Assembly: GCA_963556195.1 (NCBI GenBank)
Contig: OY744531.1
Coordinates: 102,605,642 to 102,669,641, forward strand
Reading direction: 5' to 3'
DNA: 64,000 nt
Origin: Sepiola atlantica
Lineage: Eukaryota; Mollusca; Cephalopoda; Sepiida; Sepiolidae
Positions within the stretch are counted from its first letter, which is position 1, and each line of letters opens with the position of its first letter. This document shows positions 31,990-42,948 of the stretch, one piece after another. Both the position numbers and the translations under genes were made by a program. The notes under the pieces were generated by a model. That model worked only from the letters and a program-made list of their open reading frames with translations, had not been told where the DNA came from and searched no databases.

Positions 31990-32992
31990 TGTTCATACTA
32001 ATCAAGGGAGGCGCGATAGCGCTCTATCCCTTAATAGACTTCAAAAACGGCCTATGCTGGAAATCTCATTTCTTTGATCAATCATAACTCAAAAACCAAT
32101 AAACCAAATTAGTTGAAACTTTGCACAAATCTTTTTCTTGATAGGTTCTATAAGTGTGTAGAATTTCAGCAGCATTAGTCAAGGCAACCCAGAGATCCAG
32201 AAAGTTCAATCATGAAATCATGTTATCTGTGTGTACGTACGTACGTACATATAACACTTTTTTGGAGTCAGCAGAAACAGTAGATGCAGTAAAGAAGCAA
32301 AATCAAGGTAGGCACGAGAGCGTCCTATCCCTTAATATACTACACGAATGGCCTATGCTGGAAATCTCATTTCTTTGATTAATCATAACTCAAAAACCAA
32401 TAAACCAAATTAGTTGAAACTTTTCACACAATTTTTATTTGATAGCTTCTAAAGTGTGTAGAATTTCAGCATCATTAGTCAAGGCAACCCAGAGATCCAG
32501 ATTTTGTGTTATCCGTGTGTACGTACGTACGTACCACCCTGTATCTCATCAACTATTTGATGGATTCAGCTGATTTTGGGCAGAGATAGAGGTTCTAGGG
32601 TCTAGTTGATGGCATTTTAATTTCAGTTTACCATATATCTTAGTTTTCAAGAAAATTCCAAAAAACCTTAACAATGACCATTGTATTGAGGCATAGCCTT
32701 TACAAAAGTAGTGACATTCCATGATAAATGCCAGTATACTGAAATCATATGCCCTTTATAAGGTTAAGATGAAAATTCATATACACTAAATGTACAAAAG
32801 CAAGGAAATTCCCAAATTTTTACACTTTTATTGTCATTAATAACCAAACCATTTCATTATCACATCACTATAGTATAAATCTCTATGCATGAGTGGATGA
32901 AGTGTGTGAGGTGCGCTGAAGAAAAATTCCTACTAGTAAAATACATAGCCCTGTTGTGCTCGCATACCATTTTTCATGGGATAATAATTAGA
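31990..32992. mobile_element. Large inverted-repeat element, left half (copy A)
   Basis: The body (GGAGGCGCGATAGCGCTCTA, TTTCTTTGATCAATCATAAC, ATTAGTCAAGGCAACCCAGA, ACGTACGTACGTAC, ACCCTGTATCTCATCAAC, TTGATGGCATTTTAATTTCA) is the reverse complement of 58370-58800. Then an arm (TCCATGATAAATGCCAGTAT at 32717) and a loop (GCATGAGTGGATGAAGTGTG) match copy B; the second arm is deleted. The first 240 bases are tandemly duplicated (32001-32245 and 32303-32530). No ORF recognised. Confidence 0.75.
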
Positions 32993-33253
32993 ACCTTCGA
33001 AATTACAAAGGAATTTTATTTCCCAAATCTAAGTTTCAAATAAATTTTATTTATTTATTTAAAAAAAAAGAAAGTCACACACATTGTTTAAGTTTTTACA
33101 AATTTAAATATTATCCTACCCCAACAATGTTTTGAAAATACGTGTAAACCTCTTTTGATATATGTAATGTTTAAACAGAGGCTGAAGAGTGTTCGACATA
33201 GGAGGCCAACTATAGATCCCCTTTGTTTCGATTTGAAACTGACGGTACCGATG

Positions 33254-33480
33254 TTATCTTAATCTTCTGTAATTAAATATATAAATAAATATTCTGCTCT
33301 TATTTTTCGATTTTTTCTTTATAATTGAGCAATCTGCTGGGGGTTCTCTCCCACTAACCTTGCATATATATATATATATATATATATAAAGCAAAATTTT
33401 TTCATAAAAAGAATTGAATCCCTTCTGGTAACCACAGTGTAAATAAAGTTTATAAACGATGCTTATATCTTCCATTTATC
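33254..33480. other. No gene; includes a (TA)n tract
   Basis: Short minus-strand frame crosses a (TA)n tract at 33364-33387. Together with 32993-33253 nothing coding is recognised. Confidence 0.4.
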
Positions 33481-33635
33481 AGCAGGCAAGTTAGGGAATA
33501 GAGCGCCGAGGGCTGTCATTATAGGTACTGACTAATGTCCGGTGTTCGAATCTAGGGTTGGTGTGCCAGCTGTGTCTAGTCACACTAATGAGTCTTTAAA
33601 AGACAAAACACGTGTCTGTGGATGAGTATATTTTA
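33480..33635 (+). mobile_element. tRNA-headed SINE
   Basis: GAATAGAGCGCCGAGGGCTG (decayed A box), GGTGTTCGAATCTAGGGTTG (B box), CACACTAATGAGTCTTTAAA, AGACAAAACACGTGTCTGTG and GATGAGTATATTTTAAATA. Same family as 10560, 45003 and 45165. It is followed by (TG)n at 33645-33664. Confidence 0.75.
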
Positions 33636-33764
33636 AATATATATGCATGTGTGTGTGTGTGTGTTTATGCATGTGTATGAATAAGCTAAACTAATCGAAT
33701 AAATACAAATAAACAAAAAATGTATTAACAGAAATAAAAACATAAAATAAGTAAGAATACATTA

Positions 33765-34345
33765 TAAATTTCAGCCACCTACATGCGCTGAATTTCAGCC
33801 ACCTACATGCACTGAATTTCAGCCACCTACGTGCACTGAATTTCAGCCGCCTACATGCACTGCATTTCAGCCGCCTACGTGCACTAAATTTCAGACACCT
33901 ACGTGTACTGAATTTCAGCCACCTACATGCACTAAATTTCAGCCACCTACATGCACTGAATTTCAGCCACCTACATGCACTAATTTCAGCCGCCTACGTG
34001 CACTGCATTTCAGTCACCTACGTGCACTAAATTTCAGCCACCTTCATGCACTGAATTTCAGCCACCTACGTGCACTGCATTTCAGCCACCTACGTGCACT
34101 GCATTTCAGCCGCCTACGTGCACTGCATTTCAGTCACCTACGTGCACTAAATTTCAGCCACCTACGTGTACTGAATTTCAGCCACCTACGTGCACTGCAT
34201 TTCAGCCGCCTACGTGCACTGCATTTCAGTCACCTACGTGCACTAAATTTCAGCCACCTACGTGTACTGAATTTCAGCCACCTACATGCACTAAATTTCA
34301 GCCACCTACATGCACTAAATTTCAGCCACCTACATACGCTAACAA
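33765..34345. repeat. 24-bp minisatellite, about 24 copies
   Basis: The unit is ATTTCAGCCACCTACGTGCACTGA with ACATGCA/ACGTGCA, CTGAA/CTGCA/CTAAA and CCACC/CCGCC/TCACC variants. Combinations of variants recur in blocks (for example ...CTGCATTTCAGTCACC twice before ...CTAAATTTCAGCCACC), which shows duplication of multi-unit segments. Confidence 0.95.
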
Positions 34346-34383
34346 TAGGTTAGGAGAAACTTCGGAAAACTTGTTGATACATT

Positions 34384-34417
34384 TCCCTAACCCTAACCCT
34401 TACCCTAACCCTAACCC
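34384..34417. repeat. Interstitial telomeric repeat (CCCTAA)n
   Basis: Five to six CCCTAA units, one reading CCCTTA. Just right of the 24-bp minisatellite. The same motif in the opposite orientation is at 35175-35245. Confidence 0.9.
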
Positions 34418-35150
34418 AATGAGAAAAGCTGAACTAAATCATTATCTAGCAAATCCATGATGACATTGCAACTGCTGTTGACATCTTCGGATCTGTATAA
34501 GTATCGATGAGGGACGACGCACGTTGATTCTTGTCCTTTGTATGCTCTTTCTTTTTCTCGTTTTCTCGTTCCGTGCTCCCTTGTGTATGCTCTTGAGAAA
34601 CTAAAGGATATTGATGCATGAGATTGTTGCATGATTCCATTGCTGATTGGTGACCGCCATCCATTTCTTTGTTGATTAGTCGTGTCAATCTTTCCCCCTA
34701 TCGATATGCTGCAACACGTCTCCCCTTTTATTAATAAAAACTTAATCAAAATCCATCCTCATTTCCATGTCTGTCCCCCCTTCTCGTAATTCCTATGCGC
34801 ATCGATATTGGCTCTATTTAATCGCCTTTGACATGCACAACTGCTGCCATCATGTTTATATGCATAATTCTTTCTTAATTTCTGCGGTAGGCATGAGTGT
34901 ATGTAGATGTGCAGCAGAAATCATTATTACTTTTCAGATGTATGTCTTTGAGACTTTGACTCTTGCTTGTTTGGTGGAAATCACAAAGAGTTTATGCTAA
35001 GGCACCACAAGTCTACTCTCCCGCCCGAGACGGCACTCCCATTGCATTTAAATAAGATACTGGTTGATTATTGTTTTTAACACTGGAATAATTTAGGTTT
35101 TATTGAAGACTGACTATAAACAATGTTATATAACATTATGTCTTGGGGAA
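34418..35150. other. No gene recognised
   Basis: A 112-codon minus frame (34411-34749) and a 77-codon plus frame (34767-35000) have no recognisable motifs. Base composition is more balanced than the surroundings, so a missed exon is possible but unsupported. Confidence 0.35.
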
Positions 35151-35154
35151 TATA

Positions 35155-35262
35155 TAACTGTGTAATGACTATAGGTGTTAGGGTTAGGGTGTAATGGTTA
35201 TAGGTGTTAGGGTTAGGGTGTAATGGTTATACGTATTAGGGTTAGGGTGTAATGGCTATAGG
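35155..35262. repeat. 29-bp repeat containing TTAGGGTTAGGG
   Basis: Three copies of GTAATGGTTATAGGTGTTAG plus GGTTAGGGT and a partial fourth. Each unit contains two telomere-like hexamers, so the array looks seeded by a telomeric motif. Confidence 0.9.
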
Positions 35263-35457
35263 TGTGGACTGTGGGCTCGGCATGCCGAGTCCGAGTTGTT
35301 GTAACTATCACTTTCACTAATACTCTTGTCAAAGCTATGACTCCCTATGTGAACTTCTGTTTGTGTGTGTGCATTGCACAGGTTGTGACCATCCAAATTC
35401 GGTGCTTTCGGTCATTGCTGTAACAAATGGATTTTTTTTTTTTTGGTGAATAGTGGA

Positions 35458-35580
35458 AAATACACCTGAAGAAGGTCGGAGGTTATAACAGGCGAAACGT
35501 TGTGAGAACAACACCCAATATGAGAGCAATAGTCCGAACAATCCAAATATACATATTATCAATCCTCATCGCAAAAACAA
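35458..35580 (+). mobile_element. SINE central core and tail
   Basis: ACACCTGAAGAAGGTCGGAG, GTTATAACAGGCGAAACGTT and AGTCCGAACAATCCAAATAT: the core and 3' tail of the SINE at 37732. No tRNA head is present here. Confidence 0.7.
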
Positions 35581-35584
35581 AAAT

Positions 35585-36090
35585 CCATAAAATTGAATAT
35601 TTATAATATTAATTTAATAAATTCTGCAAACCATCATCACCGGCCGTGTTTGTTGAATCACAAATTCCTAGTACCCTTTCAATAACAATTTTCTTTTTCC
35701 AGCACAGCCAATAGAATAGCATAATAGCCCACCAGCTGGCTCAATCACTAAATCTCCTTCTCTCAATTTTGCTCAGAATATATTTATAGACATCAAATGA
35801 CAGTTTTGTTTGGACCATACAGAGACCATTTGAGAGTGATCGGTTGTTTAATCAGTGGACATAAAAACTGACTGACGAGGTGGCTTATTAGCTGAAGTGA
35901 CATAATTTCTATGTGATCTCAAGTGGCTTGCTTTCTGTCTAGTCAAATCCAGAGGCAGAAAATTTTTCCTATCACAGGTTTGTCGTTTGTATGCATTGCA
36001 CATCTCTAAACATACATCATTGTGCATGGTTACTCATATATCTTTCTTTCAGTATAAAATAGTAGGGTGAATTAAACTCTAGCTCTTTGT
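35585..36090. other. No gene recognised
   Basis: Unique-looking AT-rich sequence without a recognisable frame. Confidence 0.4.
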
Positions 36091-36099
36091 GGTGCACCA

Positions 36100-36235
36100 G
36101 TCTTTCTCTGCTTATCCAGGTATTGTTTCCAATCGTCTTTGACTTCTCTTGCCAGTGAACAAAAGCAATGTCGTTTCTGATGTGCGATTGGAATTGTGCA
36201 ACCCTTGCTTTACTATAGACTCCTCATGTAGGAAT
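36100..36235 (+). mobile_element. Fragment of the SINE body found beside the 5S-like sequence
   Basis: CTCTGCTTATCCAGGTATTG, TTTCCAATCGTCTTTGACTT, CTGATGTGCG and GGAATTGTGCAACCCTTGCT correspond to 62050-62135 downstream of the 5S-like head. The 5S part itself is not recognisable here. The reverse-oriented relative is at 38160-38260. Confidence 0.5.
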
Positions 36236-37213
36236 CCTTACTGGAGGTGTCCATTGTCTTATATAACTGTAAACTTCGCTTTTTGATATAACTTAGTTAG
36301 AAGTTATAATAACAAAAATAACCAGTGTGTAAGGTCTTTAAAAGAGGATGGTTTATTACAACGTATATCTTGTACAAAACAATAGCACGACCGGTAATCG
36401 AATAGGATTAACCTAATACACTCGAATACCGTCGAATACAGTCCACCATACATACTAATGTTCATAGTATATATATATACTAGACTAGTACACTTATCAG
36501 TCTTGAGGGGAGTCAGGTATCCCATGACGACACTTCCTATAACCATTGCTTTTTTTTTTAATTAATTTATTTAATTGACTTTCTTCAATTTGTTACTGTT
36601 CATCTTTCTTCCCTTGAATTCATATCAGCTAAAATTGTTAAATATAAGTTAAAAAACATCTTTAATCTTTAATTAAATTTCGAACATTGTTAATGAGATG
36701 ATGTTGCATGCTAAGAAAAAATTTCAACGAAGGGACATATTTTTTTAATTGTTGATGATATGAGCTCACGTTTTTCAGTGGACGGTCGTTCCTTCCTCTT
36801 CTCTTCATACTCTTCTCTCCCCCTCTTTTGATCCTCCTCCCCCTCCTCCTCCTCCCTCCTTGTACCAAGGCATAACAAAAAAAGGGTCCACCTGTATTAA
36901 TATATAAAGATGCTAAGACTTTCTGTACTTGAGAAATAGGAAAAGCTTGAAATGTTTAGCTGGATTTTTCCATGAGAAACAAGATTTTCAAAGCCTAAGC
37001 TGATTTGATGCATGGGAAGCTTAACCTTGAAAGTAATATATTTTGTCCATTTTTCTTTAATGGATATCGCTCCAGACAAAGCATGAAGCCACTTGATGTA
37101 AGGAGCTAATCTTAGAGACTTTTAATGTATTTTTTTTTTACAGACAACGTTTTGATCAAAAAATTAGGACATGCATTAAATATCCACTTTGTTGATTTGA
37201 TGAATGAAATTTT
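36236..37213. other. No gene; possible LTR-like or repeat sequence at 36300-36560
   Basis: 36300-36560 has a promoter-like mix (GGTTTATTACAACG, TATATATATAC, TCATGACGACAC) but no paired repeat or terminal TG/CA could be shown. From 36660 a minus-strand purine-rich coding-like frame (poly-R/G) is low complexity. Confidence 0.3.
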
Positions 37214-37420
37214 CTCAATGTAGATAAATACTACAATTACTTACTATCGGGCTTGATTTGATTTTTCTCAATGAAGATAAATACTACAATTACTTACTAT
37301 CGGGCTTGATTTGATTTTTCTCAATGAAGATAAATACTACAATTACTTACTATCGGGCTTGATTTGATTTTTCTCAATGAAAATAACTACAATTACTTAC
37401 TATCGGGCTTGATTTGATAT
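37214..37420. repeat. 53-bp tandem repeat, 4 copies
   Basis: Units begin CTCAATGAAGATAAATACTA and contain CTTACTATCGGGCTTGATTT. The first three are almost identical and the fourth has a 4-base deletion. Confidence 0.95.
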
Positions 37421-37731
37421 TTTCCTTACATTTTTTTAACCAGATATTTTATTCAACTTTCTAACTTTATCCATGTTCTGGCTTTGTTCTTATCATTCAC
37501 TAATAAATCGTTCAAGGTGCAATCGCTGATATGCAATCATCGTTTTTGATCCGCTTTCCAAACTTATATGGTTTCATTTGTGATGTAATCTTCAAACTGT
37601 ACGTCATGTTCTAGCGTTGTAGTAATCCACCAATCGGTTTCTTTTCTTTCATCGGCTTCAGTTTTAATTGGACAAGAATTTTGCAAGAGAACTGGAAAAA
37701 CTTGGGAGTTAATTAAAAAAAAGTTTAGGGC

Positions 37732-38047
37732 CCGTGGCGCAGTGGATATAGTACTAAGTAAAATTCAGTTCTAAGTGACAGTCATCTGAAGGTTGAAGGT
37801 TCAATCCTCAGTGCAGGTGATACGAAGAATTGCGAATTACTGAAGACTTCTTCCCAGTCATGGCAGATAGAACGAGATTTAATGAAGGGTTCCGTTCGAA
37901 ATTTGTATCCATATTCCCGAGTTCGACAGAAAGATTCCCGAGTTCGACAAAGTACACTTGAAGAAGGTTGGAGGTTACATCGGCCGAAACGTTGTGATCA
38001 AAACACCTAAGATAAGAACAGTAGTCCGAATATACCAAATTCTACAA
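37732..38047 (+). mobile_element. tRNA-headed SINE, most complete copy
   Basis: The head GCCCGTGGCGCAGTGGATAT (A box) and AAGGTTCAATCCTCAGTGC (B box) are followed by CCCAGTCATGGCAGATAGA, a duplicated CCCGAGTTCGACA segment, the core CTTGAAGAAGGTTGGAGGTT, ACATCGGCCGAAACGTTGTG and the tail AGTCCGAATATACC. Fragments are at 6735, 6880, 35458 and 42415. The core layout resembles the conserved central domains of invertebrate SINE superfamilies; whether it is the described Ceph-SINE domain needs a database comparison. Confidence 0.8.
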
Positions 38048-38159
38048 ATTTATTTTCTATGTTGATAAATGGGCTTCAAAAAGAAAAGAAGGAGTATGAA
38101 AAGCAAATCCATTATTTCTGTGACTGGCCTATCAAAAGTGCCGTGGTGGTAAGTTGATA

Positions 38160-38260
38160 GTGAAGCAAGAGTTGCACAATCACTAACCACACTTCTTCTG
38201 ACCCTGGCATTGCTTATGTCTAGTAACAACAAGAAATTAAATGTTGAGATAAGCAGAGAA
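38160..38260 (-). mobile_element. Fragment related to the 5S-SINE body
   Basis: GCAAGAGTTGCACAATCACT, CATTGCTTATGTCTAGTAAC and AATGTTGAGATAAGCAGAG are in the reverse orientation relative to 36100 and 62046. Confidence 0.45.
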
Positions 38261-38457
38261 GGTTTTATTTTATTAGTTTACTTCTGAACTAGTTGCCCTA
38301 CAAAAGCTTGAGAATCCAGTCGACCCTACTATCTACCCCAAGCTAGATAGAGGGGAGATGGATTGATACATTTCTCGAGGGTATTAGAAAGAGTAACTTC
38401 ATGGCAACTTCCAAACTGGTATTCCCAAATTATCACCCATCATTGACGAAGCTTAAG

Positions 38458-38710
38458 TTATTTATCTTCCTCCCACAGCGGTAAGATGTGACACAAGGTC
38501 GGGAAAGTGGGATTTGAAAAGCCAGCGCCCGAGAAGGTGAGCACTCTGGCCTACAAAAAATACCCGGGCAGCCCCGTCGGCATTCCCCTGTAGGGGCGCC
38601 TCAGGCAGTAAGCAATAAACTTACTCCTCCCCAAAGAGGGGAGGCAAAGCCTGGGAGGGTGGACCTCCTAGAACTGCACAGGACCGACAACCAATAGACC
38701 GGCGTAAATC
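38458..38710 (-). mobile_element. U2-headed SINE, subfamily B, 5' truncated
   Basis: The 3' end lies left (ATCTTCCTCCCACAGCGGTA), with the subfamily-B insert GCGCCCGAGAAGGTGAGCAC; the body runs to GACCGGCGTAAATCAA, where the linker ends and the U2 head is missing. Confidence 0.85.
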
Positions 38711-38712
38711 AA

Positions 38713-39065
38713 CTTTGCTTTAATTTCACTTAATAATTGGAGCCACCACTCGAATCAATACCACTTCTACAACACACCACCAGAAACACATGCGTGCACA
38801 CACTGGGAAGACCATGTGCTGTGTGGATCAAAAAGCTCTTCAAACTCAAATCAATCTACAAATCAATTGCATACAAAGACATGTATGATTGTGACATAAA
38901 GTGACTTAAAGATGGTTGACATCTACACACAAGCACAAAGAGTCAGAAACAAATGTACATACACACACACACACACACACCATTGCACACATCGTCACTG
39001 AAAGTCTACAATATTTTGTGGTCATTTAATTTCTATGATAATTCTTTGAATTTGTCACCCAGCCA
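38713..39065. other. No gene recognised
   Basis: Contains a short (CA)n tract (38958-38980) between two U2-headed SINEs. A frame across it is not recognisable. Confidence 0.4.
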
Positions 39066-39070
39066 ATGCT

Positions 39071-39412
39071 GAGTATTGATTTACTCCTCTCCAGGAGTTA
39101 GGCACAAGGCTAGTTTTTATCTTACTCCCACAAGTAAGATGTGACCCAAGGTCGGGTCGGGAAAGTGGGGTTTAAAAATTGCCTGGGCAGCCCCGTCGGC
39201 ATTCCCCGGTAGGGGCGCCTCAGGCAGTAAGCAATAAACTTACTCCTCCCCAAAGAGGGGAGGCGAAGCCTGGGAGGGTGGACCTCCTAGAACTGCACAG
39301 GACAGACCCATAGACCGGCGGAATCAAACCCCGAAGGCCAAGACAATACCGGTCTATAGGGTGCAGTATCCATCAGAACAGATACTACACTTTGATCTTA
39401 GCCAAAAGGCGT
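39071..39412 (-). mobile_element. U2-snRNA-headed SINE, full length, subfamily A
   Basis: From GAGTATTGATTTACTCCTCT (3' end) to GATCTTAGCCAAAAGGCG (U2 head, inverted). All body landmarks are present: the CTTAC/GTAAG hairpins, CCCCGTCGGCATTCCCCGGT and CTCCCCAAAGAGGGGAG. Confidence 0.88.
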
Positions 39413-39706
39413 TTCAGAATACATTAGTGGACAGTTTTCCTCCTTTAACACCCCCTTCCTAGAAGGCTCAATATTCTCGAAGATCATTAATTTAATCCTC
39501 CTTCCTGGCGCTACCAAATCAGGCTGTCTGAAGTTATTGACTTCCTGACTCAAACTGCACCAAACATTGATGTTTTATTGTTTTTTTACCTTTGCAAAAC
39601 TCAATCATGTTCTTCAAAATCCAAAACAAAAAACAACAATTTCCCTCCCTCCCCTCTTCTTCCCTCTTTCCTCTTCTCCCCCCCCCCCTTTCAGTCAACC
39701 AAACAC

Positions 39707-39955
39707 CATGAATAAATACTTGAACATATAAAGAACTTGAAGCATAAAAACTTTCACCAAAATTACCAAATTCTGTATTAAATAACCTGAAAAGGGTTGA
39801 TATGCCGTAAAACAAAACAACCAAACCAAAAACCATGATTAAACATTTGAAGATATAAAGAACTTGAAGCATAAAAATCTTCACCAAAAATGACCAGATT
39901 CGGCATTAAATAACCCGAAAAGGGTTGATATGCCTTAAAACAAAACTACCCTACC
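39707..39955 (+). mobile_element. Tandem pair of LINE 3' ends
   Basis: Two 124-base copies of ACCATGAATAAATACTTGAA ... GCATAAAAACTTTCACCAAA ... GGGTTGATATGCCGTAAAAC. The end CATTAAATAACCCGAAAAGG / GATATGCCTTAAAACAAAAC matches the 3' end of the RNase-H-bearing LINE at 59195-59740 and the fragment at 45770. Confidence 0.65.
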
Positions 39956-39967
39956 CCTACCTAATCT

Positions 39968-40150
39968 TTTTTCATCATCATCATCATTATCATCATCGGT
40001 TTAACGTCAATTCTACATGCTGGCATGTGTTGGATGGCTTTTAGAAATTAACCTCCAAACTAACTTATCTCTGGCCAAGTCTTTATTTATACCCTTTCTC
40101 TCAAATCCATCCTTATCACTTCCTCCCATGTTTTTTTCCAACTGATCCTG
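39968..40150 (-). mobile_element. RTE-type LINE 3' UTR with (GAT)n tail
   Basis: Minus strand: AGCCATCCAACACATGCCAG, then TTGACGTTAAACCGATGATG and GAT repeats. Same family as 16218 and 52040. Confidence 0.7.
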
Positions 40151-40780
40151 CTGCCTTATTTTACTGAACTGCCTGGGCACAGCTACAAATGAAGTGATGA
40201 TAAAGAATAGACTGTCTAGTTATACTAGAAGATCTCTCTTGCAATACTCTGGCAGAACTTTTCTAGACAATGACTCAATTTAGTTGAACGCTCCAGAAAT
40301 AAAGGAATAATAGTTCAAGAAAGCAACATGATTTCTGGAAAATGTTGATTGCCATTACAGTCTGCTAATGTAGGATCCTTGGCTCAAATAGACACATGTT
40401 GTCTATGTGATTTAATAAAATATGTAATAATGCAGCCTGAATGAACAATGTAGCCTGACTACATTATTATTATCAAGTACTTACAAAGTGTTCCCTGGAG
40501 TCTGAGTGACAACAAGTCTACCAAGATTTCCAGTGCTCTCCACCTCTTTCTATAACTATTACAAATGAATTTGCGTTATCACAACAGACGCTTACGATCG
40601 ATTTCTCGTTGGTAATTACCATTGGCCTTCTCTGGGATTTGGATGGCAATAAGCCTCCCCAATGTCCCAGTGCTCCCCGCACTCTTCCAGCAGAGGTTTG
40701 GTTAGTGCTATCCCACCTCAATCTTTCCATCCCCTTGACCCCTCACAACTGTTTTGTGTGGTATCAGCCAGGGCTGGTGC
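40151..40780. other. No gene recognised
   Basis: A possible LINE-derived or unique stretch. The 112-codon frame ending in the ATT tract (40609-40947) begins without context and its C-terminal half is microsatellite-encoded. Confidence 0.35.
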
Positions 40781-40784
40781 CATC

Positions 40785-40786
40785 AC

Positions 40787-40842
<56 letters not shown>

Positions 40843-40880
40843 GATGATGAAGAAGATGAAGAAGAAGAAGAAGAAGAAGA
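40785..40880. repeat. (ATT)n then (GAT/GAA)n
   Basis: About 18 ATT units, followed by ATGATGATGAAGAAGATGAA and GAA units. Confidence 0.95.
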
Positions 40881-41164
40881 GTTAATAAATGTTTCTTTCT
40901 CTAGGGCTTTTTTCCTATATATTTTATTCACACAAAATACATCCTAAAATATTCTTCAGTTTTGGGATTGAGTTGTTTTTGAAATATTCTAATAAGCTGC
41001 ACGTTGCAATTAATTCACCAACTAACTCATTTCTTACTAAGCTTCTATCTATCACTCTCACCCTCTCCCATTATGTTGTTTGACCCCCCGGCTCTTATTT
41101 TATGTGATGTCTATTACTCTCACTTCTGCCACTCTCCCTTTATTCATTTACAGTCGTAAGTAAT

Positions 41165-41256
41165 AAAGCAAGCAAAGAATAAAAAGATTGGCAGAGCCCA
41201 TTATTAACAAAAAGGAATATCACTATGAGTAATAATACTATTTAATCTGTAGTTGT

Positions 41257-41295
<39 letters not shown>

Positions 41296-41430
41296 TAGCA
41301 AGCAGAAAGAAACTCATTTTTATTATCTTTTTGTTATAATATATTTAACTGGCTTTGCAAACTCACTTTTTCTGGTTCAAACTTCAAACGATCTAAACTG
41401 AGCTCAATGAGTGATGTAATGGATCATATG
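41165..41430. repeat. Unoccupied paralogue of the DD41D insertion site
   Basis: AAAAGGAATATCACTATGAG, AATCTGTAGTTGTAGAGAAA and AGCAGAAAGAAACTC match the left flank of the element (30288-30409), and then, with no interruption at AATATATTTAACTGG, CTTTGCAAACTCACTTTTTC and GAGCTCAATG match its right flank (31798-31885). A (GA)n expansion (41268-41290) is specific to this copy. Confidence 0.75.
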
Positions 41431-41634
41431 GAAAATGAAAAAGGAAAGCCAAAAACTATATTATGTATTCATCAACGTTTCGTCTTTATTGTAGACTTCC
41501 TCAGGATGAAGGAAAATGCAGAAAAATCATACAGTTAATAATTTTGATTTGCCAGAAATTGTCAAAGTTTCGGCATGGCTGTGGATGAGAACAAGCATAT
41601 ATATATATAGAGAGAGAGAGAGAGATATATATAT

Positions 41635-41990
41635 ATATTGTTGCATATAAGACAACTCATGTCTAGATATCCTTTGGTAGATCCTTTCAATAGTCTGAAT
41701 CAGGATCTTAGTTTCGGGGGGGAATTGGCTGATGAATTTGCCATAGTTTAGATTTGTCTCCCAAGTACTTTCAGACCCATCCGGGTCCATCTTCAGGGGA
41801 ATGAGGTTAATCAGGTAAAGATCATGTGTTAGTATTATAAAAGGTTTTGGTGGGAATTATGCATTAAGTAGGAAACTATAGCAAATTCATCAGCCAATTC
41901 CCCTCCGAAACTAAGATCCTGATTCGGACTATTGAAAGGATCTACCAAATGGTATCTAGACATGTGTTGTCTCTTATATTCAACAATACT
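41635..41990. mobile_element. Foldback element, about 105-bp arms
   Basis: The left arm GTTGCATATAAGACAACTCA, GATCCTTTCAATAGTCTGAA, GATCTTAGTTTCGG and GATGAATTTGCCATAGTTT is inverted at 41880-41990. The 140-base centre contains CCATCCGGGTCCATCTTCAG GGGAATGAGG, another TCTTCAGG core. (TA)n tracts flank both sides (41600-41635; 42020-42045). A diverged relative is at 29640-29960. Confidence 0.8.
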
Positions 41991-42013
41991 TGCTTGCAAG
42001 AGAAGATGCTGCC

Positions 42014-42053
<40 letters not shown>

Positions 42054-42119
42054 ATTCTATAAAAATAACCACACTATCCTTACAGGGAGAATCATACCAA
42101 AATCAGACCAGCAAAGTCT

Positions 42120-42395
42120 GGGCTATTTAGGTGGCTTGTTCTCTGTCGGGCTTAGGTATGGTCCTATGCAGTTCTAGGAGGTCCACCTTCCCAGGCTTTA
42201 CCTTCTCAAAGGGTGAGAAAGTTAGTTTATTCCTAATCGCCTGAAGTGCACTTACTGGAGAATGCTGATGGGGCTGCCCAGGCATTTTTTTTAGGTCAAA
42301 ATGCTCTTCCTCTAGGGGCGCTGGCTTTTCAAATCCCACTTTCCCGACCTTGTGTCACACCTTCCCATGATGTGAGGGAGATAAATAAAACTTTT
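42120..42395 (+). mobile_element. U2-headed SINE, subfamily B, diverged and 5' truncated
   Basis: CTATGCAGTTCTAGGAGGTC, CACCTTCCCAGGCTTTACCT, GAATGCTGATGGGGCTGCCC and GGGCGCTGGCTTTTCAAATC are recognisable; the end is GGGAGATAAATAAAAC. It is more diverged than the other copies, so the family has been active over a long time. Confidence 0.75.
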
Positions 42396-42414
42396 AATCG
42401 TTTGTAACTTAACT

Positions 42415-42570
42415 ACTATAGATTGTGTTTCGGAATTTTTTAGATGAGGGTTGATAATTCTTCAGGTGTACTTTGTTCTAAGTGACAGTCATCTGAAGGT
42501 TGAATCCTCAGTGTGGGCGATATGAAGAATTGCGAATTACTGGTAACTTTTCCCAGTCATGGCAAAATAC
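42415..42570. mobile_element. Rearranged fragment of the 37732-type SINE
   Basis: AAGTGACAGTCATCTGAAGG, TTGAATCCTCAGTG and ATGAAGAATTGCGAATTACT match 37770-37850. It is preceded by an inverted piece of the core (TTCTTCAGGTGTACTTTGTT). Confidence 0.6.
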
Positions 42571-42948
42571 TTTTATGTACCAAAACTACTATAAACCATG
42601 TCCTAACTCGCCATAATAAACCAAATTCGATAAAAATTACACCACATATTAACCAGTTATGCATTTCGTGGCTCGATAATTAAATTCTCTTTTGGCAAAC
42701 AAAGTTTTCCTGCATTTTATTGTTTCGTTATTTTAAAATACGACAGTAAATACGCAAAACAATAAAAATAGCGGTGAAATTTTAGCCAGAAGACAATTGA
42801 ATTACAAAGGAATACAATTGTGGTTGCCATAGAGATATTTAGAAAGAACCATGTTCCAACGCGGTCATGTGACTCTAAGCCAAAGAAAAACTAAAATATC
42901 GAAGTGCTTTCTAAACATGACAAATCAACCAAAAATAGTGTCAGTAAA

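Noticed and set aside
33765..34345. CRISPR-like array
   Set aside because: Units are directly contiguous with no unique spacers, and the genome is eukaryotic. The same holds for the arrays at 20143, 51283, 59778 and 62126.
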